64,000 nucleotides of DNA from Siminovitchia fordii DSM 16014 = CIP 108821 (GTDB lineage Bacteria; Bacillota; Bacilli; Bacillales; Bacillaceae_C): contig NZ_KB894685.1 in NCBI RefSeq assembly GCF_000374565.1, positions 186,001-250,000 of the forward strand. Direction: 5' to 3'. The stretch's first letter is position 1. Each line of letters begins with the position of its first letter. Made by a program: the position numbers and the translations under genes. Shown piece by piece: positions 1-9,332 of this stretch. Below the pieces are notes generated by a model, which worked only from the letters and a program-made list of their open reading frames with translations, made no database searches and had not been told where the DNA came from.

Positions 1-1717
1 TTGTCTGATTCACCTTCAGAGCTGCAGCTATTTTCCTAGAGGTCTTGTATTTCTCAATCGCCGTTTTCAATAGCTGCTTTTCAACGCTTTCTACTGCATC
101 ATTTAAGGGAACGATCCCTTTCATGACCACAAGAGGTTTTCCATTGCCACTCTTGACCTCATCAGGCAAACAATCCATATAAACCATATCCGTACCAGAA
201 GTCACAACAAGCTGCTCGATCATGTTCTCAAGCTCACGTACATTTCCCGGCCAACTGTATGTCCGAAGCTCGGCAAGCGATTCATCGGAGATGATAACCT
301 TGCGGTTATATTTTTTATTGAATTTTTTTAAGAACATTTGGATGAGAAAAGGAATATCTTCACTGCGCTTTCTAAGCGGCAATATGTTGAGAGGAACAAC
401 ATGAAGCCGATAATAAAGATCCTCACGAAACAACCCTTTTTCCATCAGCGCCTTTAATTCTTTATTCGTGGCCGATATGATCCGGATATCGACTTTTCTT
501 AATTTGTTACCCCCCACTCTCCGGAATGTCTTTTCCTGTACAAGGTGTAACAGTTTCACCTGTACCTCAAGAGGAAGCTCTCCTACTTCATCAAGAAAAA
601 GCGTACCACCATCTGCCATCTCTACAAGACCAGCTTTCCCTTTTGACTGTGCCCCGGTAAAGGCACCTGCTTCATAACCAAACAGTTCCGCCTCAATGAG
701 TGACAAAGGAATTGCCCCACAGTTAACTGGAACGAAAGCTTTGGTTTTCCTTAAGCTCTCATCATGAATCATTTTGGCAAGTATCCCTTTTCCGACTCCT
801 GATTCTCCCTGAATAAGAATTGTTGATTCTGTCACAGCGACTTTCATGGCCATATCGATCAAGCCAAGCATGTCATCATTGTTAGTAAACAACGGGCCTT
901 TTCCCTTGTTGTTGTTCTTCCCTATTGCTCTTTCATTTATGATAGATTTTGCTACTTCCAGTTCATTCTGAAGCTTTACCAGCTCTGTCACATCTCTAGA
1001 ATTTGTGATCACACGATAAATATTACCGTCATGATCGAATAGGGGGATTCCGGTAGCAACTACCTGGACACCATTCGGGTATATCTGATTGGCGGATACC
1101 ATTCTTTTTTCTTTTAAAACATTAATTGTGACACTGTTGTTCACTAATCCCTTTTTTTCCAGATCGTAGATGCTTTTTCCTAAAAATCTTTCCTTTGGAA
1201 TGCCGGTCATCCTTTGACAAGCATCTGACACAAGCAAAACTTTACCATCACCATCCGTGACAAAAATCTCATCATAGGATGTATTCAGTATCTGCTCCAG
1301 CTCGATCACTTTTTTTTGTAAAATATTTATCTCCTCTTTTAATAACCCATTCATCCTTTCAGTGCTGACTAGCTGGTTTTGAAGCCAAATATTTCTGAGT
1401 TGTTCCTTATTATAGATTGAGATCCCGCCAGCAGTAGTCTCCGAGACAAGAAAAAACTCGGCAGAAAAAAAAGCTGAATTTTGAATTTCAGCTAATTCTT
1501 TCACCACTTTAAAGTTTTTATTACTGCTCAGACTGACAGGTGCTTCATCTCCATACAGAGCCAGCGCCCGCCAATAACCCGATTCGGTAATGATCCCCTC
1601 AATGGCTTCGTTTCCATCTCCTGTTAAAACAGCTGGAAAACCGGCTGTTTCAGCCAGTTTTCTCAGCTCTTTAAGCTGCATATCATTATGAATGAACGAA
1701 ACTGATTGCCCTGTCAT
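1..1717 (-). CDS. PAS-domain sigma-54-dependent transcriptional activator (3' end outside window)
   Basis: Bacterial enhancer-binding protein that would activate RNA polymerase-sigma-54 by ATP hydrolysis. About 572 residues are visible. A poorly recognisable N-terminal sensor region (1-130) is followed by a PAS domain (about 140-255) and a AAA+ domain with Walker A GESGVGKG (near 306), the sigma-54 contact motif GAFTGA (near 351) and Walker B GGTLFLDEVG (near 372). A Fis-type helix-turn-helix begins and is cut by the window edge. The ATG at 1717 has a good RBS (GGAGAGAGG) and lies 14 bp after the flavoenzyme gene, so it looks like the last visible gene of the catabolic operon. It most likely controls the -24/-12 promoter at 9270-9286. 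The PAS ligand is unknown. Confidence 0.9.
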   Translation of the reverse strand, partial: MTGQSVSFIHNDMQLKELRKLAETAGFPAVLTGDGNEAIEGIITESGYWRALALYGDEAPVSLSSNKNFKVVKELAEIQNSAFFSAEFFLVSETTAGGISIYNKEQLRNIWLQNQLVSTERMNGLLKEEINILQKKVIELEQILNTSYDEIFVTDGDGKVLLVSDACQRMTGIPKERFLGKSIYDLEKKGLVNNSVTINVLKEKRMVSANQIYPNGVQVVATGIPLFDHDGNIYRVITNSRDVTELVKLQNELEVAKSIINERAIGKNNNKGKGPLFTNNDDMLGLIDMAMKVAVTESTILIQGESGVGKGILAKMIHDESLRKTKAFVPVNCGAIPLSLIEAELFGYEAGAFTGAQSKGKAGLVEMADGGTLFLDEVGELPLEVQVKLLHLVQEKTFRRVGGNKLRKVDIRIISATNKELKALMEKGLFREDLYYRLHVVPLNILPLRKRSEDIPFLIQMFLKKFNKKYNRKVIISDESLAELRTYSWPGNVRELENMIEQLVVTSGTDMVYMDCLPDEVKSGNGKPLVVMKGIVPLNDAVESVEKQLLKTAIEKYKTSRKIAAALKVNQT

Positions 1718-1731
1718 AAAATCCTCTCTCC

Positions 1732-3681
1732 TTACAGACTTGCTGCATATTCAAAACCTTCCAATATAGCCTCTTCCACTGTGCGGGGAACCATACAGTC
1801 TCCGATTCTTTTAATATTGGAAAATTTCTGTCTCAATTCATTGTATAAACCCATTTCCTGAATGTGTCCATACGCCAGTACAAGAGTATCGGCTTCCTTC
1901 TCCATCTGTTGTCCTGTATAAATGTTTTCAAAAATAGTTTTTCCAGGTAAAGCTTTTAACAGCTTAAACTGTGGGGTCACAGTTACCCCCTTGATTGCCA
2001 AGCGACCAAGAAGCATATCTCTGATATACTGCTGCAGTGAATATCCGGCGTGGACTGAATTCGTGACCAGCTCGACTTCATGGCCTTTCTCAGCAAGATA
2101 AAGAGCAGCGCCTATTCCGGGCATATCTCCTTTCCAATCGGCAATCACTACTTTTTTCCCTACTTTTCCTGTCCCTTCAAGAACCTCCCAGGTATTCAAT
2201 ACATATGATTCCCGAATTCCCGCTGCGTTGGGATAATACGGCTTTCCGCCAACCGCCAATATGATCTCATCCGGCTGTTCCTCTTGAAGCAACTGGCTTG
2301 TTACTTCTTTATTCAATATCACATCCACTCTGAAATAGTCAAGTTCCCTTTTAAGATTTGGGACCAATTCGCCGAATTCCTCTCTTGTGGGGATTTTTCG
2401 TGCAAGCTTTACCTGCCCTCCCAATTCACGGCTCTTTTCATATAAAGTAACATAATGGCCTCTTTCAGCAGCAATGACCGCTGCCTTCATTCCAGCCGGT
2501 CCTCCGCCGACAACAACTACTTTTTTACGTTTCTTCGCTTTAGGCATGACTGAGTATTGAAGCTCACGGCCTGTTACCGGATTTTGAAGACAGCTGATCG
2601 GGATATTGTCATGCATGTGCCCGATACACGCCTGATTACAGCCTATACAAACGCGTATACGATCTAATTCTTCTCTCAGAGCTTTATTTGGCATGTGCGG
2701 GTCACAAATCATCGCCCTTGTCATTGCCACCATATCTGCCTGGCCGTTGGCTAATATTTTTTCTCCTATTATAGGATCATTAATCCGCGATCCGACCATG
2801 ACCGGAATGGTAACAGCCTCCCGAATTTTAGCAGCATGCGGTGCAAAGTGCGCCGGCGGTATGGTTGCAGGAGGAACAATAAACACTGAACTTGCGAGAG
2901 TGGCCGAACTCCCTCCAATCAAGTTGAAATAATCAAGACCTCCAATATCCCGCTCGACATATTTCAATATGTCTAAAACTTCTTGAAACGTTGAGCCTTC
3001 CTTTTCAAAGTCGTCAACACTCAACCTTAGTCCGAGCGTAAAGTCGGAGCCTGTCTTGCTGCGGACCGCCTCAATAATCTCTGCTAGAAAGCGCATCCGG
3101 TTCTCGAGCGACCCACCATATTCATCCTCCCGTAAGTTCAACCGTGGGGACCAGAACTGGCTTGGCAGGTAGCCATGAGAAGCCACGATTTCCGATCCAT
3201 CCAGCCCGCCTTTTTTTACCCTGAGTGCCGTTTCGGCATAGCCATTGACAATCTCTTTTATTTCCCATTTCTCCAAAGCCTTTGGCATGACACCGAAGCG
3301 ATCAGTCGGAACCATTGAAGGGGCTACGGCCACTGACGTTCCTGACGGGAAAATTTCTCTGCCGGGATGAAAAAGCTGGACAAACATTTTGCAGCCAAAT
3401 TCATGCACGGCTTCTCCCATTTTTTCATAATGGGGAATAATGTGATCCGTGTACGCACTTAGCGTATTTGAGGTAAATGCTGCGGACGGGTGCACCGCAT
3501 TTGCTTCAACGATGACAAGTCCAGCCCCGCCTTTGGCACGTTCCCGGTGATATGCAATCAACTGGTCGGTAGGAAGCCCGTTCTGAACATATGTTGTCAT
3601 ATGCCCGGTACTGAATATACGGTTTTTGACAGTTGTGGCTCCTATTTTCTGAGGTGTGAACAAATATTTGAATGTTGACAT
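1732..3681 (-). CDS. DgcA-like NADH:flavin oxidoreductase / N-methyl amine demethylase
   Basis: 649-aa multidomain flavoenzyme of the 2,4-dienoyl-CoA reductase/trimethylamine dehydrogenase family. An old-yellow-enzyme type FMN barrel (about 1-335) is followed by a 4Fe-4S cysteine cluster starting CIGCNQAC (near 345) and a C-terminal FAD/NAD Rossmann region with VVVVGGGPAGM (near 390). Length and domain order match DgcA of dimethylglycine catabolism, and the neighbours (ETF pair, Fe-S protein, CCG protein) are those of the dgcAB-etfAB set. It would strip an N-methyl group oxidatively and pass electrons onward. The substrate (dimethylglycine, betaine, stachydrine or another) cannot be read from the sequence, and an enoate reductase role is not excluded. 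ATG 3681 follows a GGGAG RBS. Confidence 0.8.
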   Translation of the reverse strand: MSTFKYLFTPQKIGATTVKNRIFSTGHMTTYVQNGLPTDQLIAYHRERAKGGAGLVIVEANAVHPSAAFTSNTLSAYTDHIIPHYEKMGEAVHEFGCKMFVQLFHPGREIFPSGTSVAVAPSMVPTDRFGVMPKALEKWEIKEIVNGYAETALRVKKGGLDGSEIVASHGYLPSQFWSPRLNLREDEYGGSLENRMRFLAEIIEAVRSKTGSDFTLGLRLSVDDFEKEGSTFQEVLDILKYVERDIGGLDYFNLIGGSSATLASSVFIVPPATIPPAHFAPHAAKIREAVTIPVMVGSRINDPIIGEKILANGQADMVAMTRAMICDPHMPNKALREELDRIRVCIGCNQACIGHMHDNIPISCLQNPVTGRELQYSVMPKAKKRKKVVVVGGGPAGMKAAVIAAERGHYVTLYEKSRELGGQVKLARKIPTREEFGELVPNLKRELDYFRVDVILNKEVTSQLLQEEQPDEIILAVGGKPYYPNAAGIRESYVLNTWEVLEGTGKVGKKVVIADWKGDMPGIGAALYLAEKGHEVELVTNSVHAGYSLQQYIRDMLLGRLAIKGVTVTPQFKLLKALPGKTIFENIYTGQQMEKEADTLVLAYGHIQEMGLYNELRQKFSNIKRIGDCMVPRTVEEAILEGFEYAASL

Positions 3682-3687
3682 TCACAA

Positions 3688-4425
3688 CTATCTCCCTTCT
3701 GTTAGATCATTGACGATTTCTGCAATATCCCGTGTAAAGTAATTGGTTCCGTCCCTTTGATTGATTGCACCAATCGCTTCCTCCATCATGACAAGACAGA
3801 ACGGGCAGCCCGTCGCAGTAGTCGATGCACCAGTCGCCACTGCTTCTTTCGCTCTTATATTGTTAATTTTTTCACCTTTATCCACATCCTGGAACATCAT
3901 GCCGCCACCTGCCCCGCAGCAGAATGATTTCTCTTTTGTATGTTCCATTTCCTTGATTTCATAACCTAAGATCTCCAGAATACTTCTTGGCTCTTCGTAA
4001 ATGCCATTTTGCCTTCCGAGATAGCAAGGATCATGATAAGTGATAATTTCTTTTTTTTCGCTTTTAGGGACTTTCAGCCTTCCCGTCTGAATCAATTTAT
4101 AAATGAAAGTCGTATAATGCTCGACTTCAAAGCAGCCGCCCAGTTTGGGATATTCATTTTTAAACATGTTGAAACAATGTGGGCATGTCGTGACAATGGA
4201 TGTGACTCCATGCCTGGTCAAGGTTTCAATATTCGTCTTCGCCAGGTTTTCATAGAGGTCTTCGTCCCCCATCCTTCTGGCTATGTCCCCCGTACATCTT
4301 TCTTCATTGCCTAAGATCGCAAAGCTCACCCCTGCTTTGTTCATGATATCTCCAAAGGCGACAGCAATTCTCTTTAACCTCATATCATAAGCTGCAGCAC
4401 ATCCGACCCAAAATAAAACTTCCAC
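3688..4425 (-). CDS. CCG-domain (Fe-S) heterodisulfide reductase-like protein
   Basis: 245-aa soluble protein with two cysteine-rich CCG domains of the heterodisulfide reductase subunit B/LutA/GlpC class. The first has VGCAAAYD and TTCPHCFNMF; the second has HDPCYLGRQNG, FCCGAGGG and TGCPFC. Such domains bind unusual Fe-S centres and relay electrons to quinones. It lies 4 bp after the membrane 4Fe-4S gene and 6 bp before the DgcA-like gene, so translation is probably coupled. Together with the upstream gene it reproduces, as two polypeptides, the membrane + ferredoxin + CCG architecture of single-chain DgcB. That comparison is from family knowledge; the functional link is inferred. Confidence 0.8.
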   Translation of the reverse strand: MEVLFWVGCAAAYDMRLKRIAVAFGDIMNKAGVSFAILGNEERCTGDIARRMGDEDLYENLAKTNIETLTRHGVTSIVTTCPHCFNMFKNEYPKLGGCFEVEHYTTFIYKLIQTGRLKVPKSEKKEIITYHDPCYLGRQNGIYEEPRSILEILGYEIKEMEHTKEKSFCCGAGGGMMFQDVDKGEKINNIRAKEAVATGASTTATGCPFCLVMMEEAIGAINQRDGTNYFTRDIAEIVNDLTEGR

Positions 4426-4429
4426 GATG

Positions 4430-5674
4430 TCATGCCTCCTTGGATGTATTTTTTAAATTTTTTAAAACCTGCACATTCATACCCTCGGCCCAGGCTTCCC
4501 GTTCAGACCATGCGGAACCCCAAATGTTCTGATCAAAATCCAAATTGACAAGTGTCTCCTCAGCATGTGGGTTCAGCAATTCTTCCGGCAGCGCACCTCT
4601 GCGCATGGCCAGTATCAAGTCGATATGATTGATTGAGACTGGACAGGCTTCCACACATGCGGCACAGTTCGTACACTGCTTCAATTCCTCCGCCGAAATA
4701 AAAGAGGAAATAGCCTTGTTTTCATACATGTTATCCCGTATTTTCATAACGATGTTTCTCGGCGCCAGATCCTTGCCGCTTAATCTGGCAGGGCAAACAT
4801 TATCGCACCTGCCACATTCCGTGCAGGCATCCGTGCTCATCAACTGCATATTAGTAAAGTCGTACATATTGCTGACAGCAATGCGGTCCCTATGATCACC
4901 TTTCAAAAAAACCATTGCATCAAAGTCACCTGTACGTTTCACCGGAGAAATCAAAATATTCAACGGCGCGGTCAATATATGCAGCAGCTTCGTAAATGGA
5001 ATAATGGCTATTAATATGAATGCCAACAATGCATGAGAGAGCCACCAGAACCAATAAGTGTCTATGTTAAATAGTTTGCTTTTCACAAACAAACGGCTCA
5101 GGCCATAGCCAACAGGAGACCATTGAGCGTAATCCAAATTGGATTCAGCCAAACGGATTCCTTCTGTAACATAACCGCCTATTCCAATTAAGATGAATAG
5201 GATAAGAAAGAGATAATCCATTTTTCCCTGGAGCATTCTCTTCCTGAACTTTCCTCCTCTGATAATCAAGAAAGCGATTAACCCGACAAGGAATACCAAA
5301 CCGAAGATATCCAGTACAAACTCATACACCAAATAAAATGTCCCCTGTAAGATGGGAAGGTTAAAATCTTCGTCGATAAAAACAAGGACAGTACCAATGA
5401 ATAATGCAGCAAAGCCATAAGCAATCATTTTATGCATTAATCCGACCGGCTTATCTTTCTGCAATTTTGTCTGTCTGATTGCCAACTTTAAAAAATGTTT
5501 AAGATTATCTTTAATATTTTTCCATTGGACTTTTTCTCTTCGCCCTTTATTCCACAGCTTGAATCTCCGGTAAAAACCATACAAAAAAACCAAGCAAGCG
5601 ACTCCTGCAAGTATATAAAACCAAATTTGCATATCTGATGATATGTTCCAAAAGGTATCCCTTCTTATCTCCAT
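4430..5674 (-). CDS. membrane-anchored 4Fe-4S electron-transfer protein (NarI-like plus ferredoxin domain)
   Basis: 414 aa. The N-terminal half holds about five or six hydrophobic segments (residues 15-245) resembling the haem-b membrane module of NarI/HdrE-type proteins. The C-terminal half carries two 4Fe-4S motifs, CTECGRCDNVCP and CTNCAACVEACP. This is the expected membrane station that takes electrons from ETF and hands them to menaquinone. It sits 6 bp after etfB and 4 bp before the CCG protein in a tight same-strand run. No signal peptide is seen, so the ferredoxin domain should face the cytoplasm. The exact electron acceptor is inferred. Confidence 0.8.
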   Translation of the reverse strand: MEIRRDTFWNISSDMQIWFYILAGVACLVFLYGFYRRFKLWNKGRREKVQWKNIKDNLKHFLKLAIRQTKLQKDKPVGLMHKMIAYGFAALFIGTVLVFIDEDFNLPILQGTFYLVYEFVLDIFGLVFLVGLIAFLIIRGGKFRKRMLQGKMDYLFLILFILIGIGGYVTEGIRLAESNLDYAQWSPVGYGLSRLFVKSKLFNIDTYWFWWLSHALLAFILIAIIPFTKLLHILTAPLNILISPVKRTGDFDAMVFLKGDHRDRIAVSNMYDFTNMQLMSTDACTECGRCDNVCPARLSGKDLAPRNIVMKIRDNMYENKAISSFISAEELKQCTNCAACVEACPVSINHIDLILAMRRGALPEELLNPHAEETLVNLDFDQNIWGSAWSEREAWAEGMNVQVLKNLKNTSKEA

Positions 5675-5680
5675 TTCAAT

Positions 5681-6490
5681 CTACTCCTTTAGCCATTTCA
5701 TCAGACGCTCCGCTGTGAAATGAAGATGTTCATCTGATAATGCCTGGGTTTGCTGAGAAAGTCCTGCATCATTATTGCTGGAAAAGCCCATGACGTTCAT
5801 TAACCTTTTCAGCGGGTTCTCTTCCTGAGGTACACTGCCAAAAATAATTTTCGGATCAGGTGCGCCCAACCTTCTGTTTGACCCTGCCGGTTCCAGAGTT
5901 CTTTCCTTTATGACGATATCCATCTCTTTTTTTCGCTTTCTGCGATGCTTTAGTTTGCTGATATGGGATGTAAGAGACAGAGCTGTAGGCATTTTGATTT
6001 CGAATATCTGCATCGCTCCCCTCTCCTCTTTTCGATGTACACGAAGCCTGGCCGAATCTATTGTTTCAATCTGATTGACTGAGCATAAAACTTCCATCCC
6101 CAATGAATATCCCAGCAACGGGAGCAGTGAAGTGTTGTGTTCATCCTCTGTTTCATCTCCGCAAACAATCAGGTCATATGCTTCCTGGCCGATATATGAA
6201 GTAAGATGACTCGCATCCATTTGTTCACTTCTACTTTTTTGTATTTGGATGCAACTTTCCACAGGAAACCCAGTAAGGATTTCTTTCAAACTATCATTCC
6301 GGTTTTCTTCAGTTAAAATCATTATGTCAATCGGGGCAGTATACTGTTCTGAAAAGTCGGCGGCCCATTGCAGCGCATGCAAGTCCGCCTTGTTAATGGC
6401 TAGCTTCCTGTTTCTGAAATCATTAATTTCGTAGTCCCAGTGAATGGATTTCTGCTCATACACTTGCCTTAAGATGACTAATATTCTCAC
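5681..6490 (-). CDS. electron transfer flavoprotein beta subunit-like protein
   Basis: 269-aa EtfB-like protein. It opens with MRILVILRQVYEQ, like the KXPVP-containing start of EtfB, and has the ETF AMP-binding fold with the segment YDLIVCGDETEDEHNTSLLPLLGY. It is clearly divergent from fatty-acid-oxidation EtfB. It starts 35 bp inside the end of the EtfA-like gene, so the two subunits are translationally coupled and probably form a heterodimer. Within this operon it should accept electrons from the DgcA-like dehydrogenase rather than from acyl-CoA dehydrogenases. The C-terminal 60 residues look less conserved. Confidence 0.75.
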   Translation of the reverse strand: MRILVILRQVYEQKSIHWDYEINDFRNRKLAINKADLHALQWAADFSEQYTAPIDIMILTEENRNDSLKEILTGFPVESCIQIQKSRSEQMDASHLTSYIGQEAYDLIVCGDETEDEHNTSLLPLLGYSLGMEVLCSVNQIETIDSARLRVHRKEERGAMQIFEIKMPTALSLTSHISKLKHRRKRKKEMDIVIKERTLEPAGSNRRLGAPDPKIIFGSVPQEENPLKRLMNVMGFSSNNDAGLSQQTQALSDEHLHFTAERLMKWLKE

Positions 6491-7460
6491 TGTTATTCAC
6501 TCCACTTTTGTTCTTTATGATTTCAACCAACTGAGGAACGGCTTCTTTAAAATCGCTGACAATCCCCAGGTCTGCGCGTTTAAAAATGGGAGCAGCCGGA
6601 TCAATGTTAATGGCTAGAATGTGTTTGACATTTTTTATTCCATCCAGATGCTGTGAAGATCCGGAAATTCCAATTGCGATGTATATATCTGCCTGATCCA
6701 ATGAAACCCCGCTCGAACCGATCCGCCTTTCTTTAGGAACAAGCTTCAGTTCATCCGCCACTTTGCTGCCTCCAACCGGTGCATTGAAGACCTTCGCCAG
6801 TTCCTTGATCATGTCCAGCCGGTTATTGCCATCCAGGCTATAGACTCCTCTGCCTATACCAATTACACATGCAGCTTCTGTTAACCCAATTTCTTCCCAG
6901 CACAATTTCTTTTTCTCGATAAACCTGATGTTGGCATTGCCTTCAGCTTTTATATGCAAGTGAAAGGCTGGGGCCCTCCTGTCAGTCTCGCTTTTTACCG
7001 GTGGAAGAAATGCCGAATCGTAAGTGATAATGCTGCAAAGCCCGGTTTCGTCATATAAACAGGCTTTACCACCATAGACTTCTTTTTTGATAGATAGATG
7101 CTGATTTTCTCGAACAGCATCCATTACATTATTTACAAGTGGTCTGTCCAGCTTAAAAGCCAATCCAGCCGCTATTTCATTTGCCATGGGAGAAGAACTG
7201 AATAAAATGGCTTCATCCGTACGTTTCTCTTGAAAACTCCGAAAGGCTTCGATATGGATTGAAGAAATAGGCCATAGCTTTTCAGGAAGTTCTATCAAAT
7301 GGACATCTTCACAATCCAAACGGATAGTTTGTTCATCGATACCGCAGTGAATGATGAAAGCTGTCACACTGTCTCCCAACTTTTTTGCCTGCTCTACAAG
7401 AGCGTATCCTTCCGGCTTGATCTGCTTTCCATCCAAAAGGGGAATATAGCATAACGTCAT
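6456..7460 (-). CDS. electron transfer flavoprotein alpha subunit-like protein
   Basis: 334-aa EtfA-like protein. The C-terminal FAD domain is well kept: PVGGSKVADE, then the RIGSSGVSLDQADIYIAIG block, SGSSQHLDGIK, and INIDPAAPIFKRADLGIVSD, which are the hallmark FAD-contacting segments of EtfA. The N-terminal domain (1-180) is divergent. It precedes the EtfB-like gene with a 35-bp overlap and follows the symporter by 13 bp. The ETF dimer carries one FAD and shuttles electrons between dehydrogenase and membrane acceptor. Partnership with the DgcA-like enzyme rests on operon position and on the known dgc arrangement. Confidence 0.85.
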   Translation of the reverse strand: MTLCYIPLLDGKQIKPEGYALVEQAKKLGDSVTAFIIHCGIDEQTIRLDCEDVHLIELPEKLWPISSIHIEAFRSFQEKRTDEAILFSSSPMANEIAAGLAFKLDRPLVNNVMDAVRENQHLSIKKEVYGGKACLYDETGLCSIITYDSAFLPPVKSETDRRAPAFHLHIKAEGNANIRFIEKKKLCWEEIGLTEAACVIGIGRGVYSLDGNNRLDMIKELAKVFNAPVGGSKVADELKLVPKERRIGSSGVSLDQADIYIAIGISGSSQHLDGIKNVKHILAINIDPAAPIFKRADLGIVSDFKEAVPQLVEIIKNKSGVNNSENISHLKASV

Positions 7461-7473
7461 GTCCAGTTCCTCC

Positions 7474-9081
7474 TTACTGCGCCACCTTTGATATTGGCAG
7501 GTAATAAAAGATGAATGTCAAGATGATTAGAATCACACCACTTGCCATCAAATAATACGGGTACCTTGCTGTAAGCCTTGTCTCTTTGACATCCATTTCT
7601 TCAACTGGCAATCTGAGAAGCTCGGCTCTGAAAACGCGCTCCTGTTCAGTGACCACAGTAAATTGTGAGACGACTATGATGGTGATGGTATTCAATGAAA
7701 AGCCTATTATCGCAGGATGCAGAAAAATCGGAAGGGTGATCCCCAACAACTTCAGCCCCTCTCCTCCCACAACACCGAGGAAACCAAGAATGATGCTCCA
7801 AAACGCCGCTGTTTTGGTAACCTTTTTGGAATAAATGCTGAAAAAGGCGGCAGGTCCCCACGAAGCTGCAAATAAAGTGGCTGCAAAGTAACCGATCCAC
7901 ATGACAGATGGCGGCTGCCATAATGTGATTAATAAGATGACGACACTGACCCCGAACATAGATAGCCTGCTGAGCTTCAATGCCTTCTTATTAGAGAGTT
8001 TCCCTTCCTGCGCATTTGGAAGAAGGTCGCGTGCGACACTATTTCCGATCAATTGAAGGAAAGTGGAGCAGGATGATATGGCCGCAGCCAGTATCCCGCT
8101 TACCGCAATGACGCCCACTCCCGTTGGCAGCAAATTTTGAGCAGCCCATATGAACACTTTTTCTGATGGTTCAATATTCGGATTGACGACGGAGACAAGT
8201 GAAGTTCCAATTTGTAAAAACAGATAGAGCGTAATAAGCGAAATCATGGCAATCACTCCTGAACGAATGGCGACATGCTCATTTTTAGCCATCAGATAAC
8301 GGCTTGTCTGCCATGGGGAAACAGCAATGACAAACCCCCATACAAGTCCCATGATGATCGCCCAAGCAAGTGCTTCTCCCGGTGTCCCCATATAAGCCCC
8401 CTCACCTGTTATTCCGTGCCAGCTCAGTAAATCAGGACGCTCCATAAGTGATGCACCTTTGGTAATGGCCCCCGGCCACCCCCCGACTGCTTTGATAATA
8501 AGCGGGATGGAAATGAACGTAGCAATTGAAAAAAGTAAAAACATAAATGTATCCGTTACGAGAACTCCTTTTGCTCCCGACAACGTCGTAAAAGAGGTAT
8601 AGACGACCCACATCAATATAAGTGCAATAGCGTATCTGACACCAAGAATCTCGGATAAAAGTACGGCCCCACCTTGTGTAACAGCAACCAAATAAGCAGA
8701 TACACCGATTATAGTAGTTGCAGCCGTCAATGTTCTCACTTTGGAAGAAGCATATCTTTTTCCAAAATACTCTGGAAGTGTAAGTGCCTTGCTTCGACGT
8801 AAGTATTTTCCAAAAAACAGAACCCCAAAAACGTAACCGCTTGCATTGAATATCGTTAAAATCAATAATAGGATCGGATAGCCGTCATATGAAAAGCCAA
8901 CTTCTCCCATAAAAGCAACCGTGCTTAAAAAGGAAGCTACTAGTGAGCCGGTGATCAAAAGTGTGCTTGCATTTCGGCCGTTTACATAGTACTCCTCAAT
9001 GCTCGATACCTTTCTTGAAAGGCCGATGCCGATACCAATAAAAATAATAAAAGAGATTAATATCCCTATCGAAAAAGCCAC
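7474..9081 (-). CDS. sodium:solute symporter family transporter
   Basis: 535-aa SSS-family (PutP/PanF fold) permease with about 13 hydrophobic segments spread over the length. Recognisable family stretches include EEYYVNGRNASTLL near the N-terminus and SGILAAAISSCSTFLQ near residue 335. It would import an organic solute with sodium; in this operon that is probably the N-methylated compound that the downstream enzymes degrade, but the substrate is not readable. The start is GTG at 9081, preceded by GGGGAG, 1 bp after the stop of the 49-aa gene. It is an early gene of the sigma-54 operon, consistent with induction of uptake together with catabolism. Confidence 0.85.
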   Translation of the reverse strand: MAFSIGILISFIIFIGIGIGLSRKVSSIEEYYVNGRNASTLLITGSLVASFLSTVAFMGEVGFSYDGYPILLLILTIFNASGYVFGVLFFGKYLRRSKALTLPEYFGKRYASSKVRTLTAATTIIGVSAYLVAVTQGGAVLLSEILGVRYAIALILMWVVYTSFTTLSGAKGVLVTDTFMFLLFSIATFISIPLIIKAVGGWPGAITKGASLMERPDLLSWHGITGEGAYMGTPGEALAWAIIMGLVWGFVIAVSPWQTSRYLMAKNEHVAIRSGVIAMISLITLYLFLQIGTSLVSVVNPNIEPSEKVFIWAAQNLLPTGVGVIAVSGILAAAISSCSTFLQLIGNSVARDLLPNAQEGKLSNKKALKLSRLSMFGVSVVILLITLWQPPSVMWIGYFAATLFAASWGPAAFFSIYSKKVTKTAAFWSIILGFLGVVGGEGLKLLGITLPIFLHPAIIGFSLNTITIIVVSQFTVVTEQERVFRAELLRLPVEEMDVKETRLTARYPYYLMASGVILIILTFIFYYLPISKVAQ

Positions 9082-9082
9082 T

Positions 9083-9232
9083 TTAAATCACACTCCCCTG
9101 CTTTTTGGTGCTGACAGCCATCTCCTCTTCCCTTCTTTGTAAGGATGTTTGTCTGGATGTTACCACTTTAACGAGAACGCCTGCGACAACCAATGCACCT
9201 CCATAGCAAAATGTAAAAATAAGTTCCCCCAT
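9083..9232 (-). CDS. 49-aa single-span membrane peptide, probable symporter accessory protein
   Basis: Short reading frame with a strong RBS (GGAGGGG) before ATG 9232. One hydrophobic span (about residues 4-24) is followed by a charged tail (SRQTSLQRREEEM). Its stop is 1 bp upstream of the symporter start, so the two are translationally coupled. Small one-span proteins directly preceding SSS symporters are a recurring arrangement in Firmicutes, so a role in assembly or regulation of the transporter is likely, but this is inference. It is the first gene after the sigma-54 promoter. Confidence 0.7.
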   Translation of the reverse strand: MGELIFTFCYGGALVVAGVLVKVVTSRQTSLQRREEEMAVSTKKQGSVI

Positions 9233-9269
9233 CGCTACCCCTCCATTTTAATTTGTCGTTTATCTGTTA

Positions 9270-9286
9270 TAGCAATAACCGTGCCA
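9270..9286 (-). promoter_or_regulatory. sigma-54 (-24/-12) promoter of the catabolic operon
   Basis: Read on the minus strand: TGGCAC, five bases, then TTGCTA. This has the invariant GG and GC with correct spacing and nearly matches the consensus TGGCAC-N5-TTGCW. The predicted transcript would start near 9258, about 26 bases before the ATG of the 49-aa gene. A sigma-54 activator gene ends the same operon. Confidence 0.9.
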
Positions 9287-9332
9287 ACCCAAAATGGTAC
9301 CGCTTTCAATGTTTTGAAGCAAAATTAACTTC

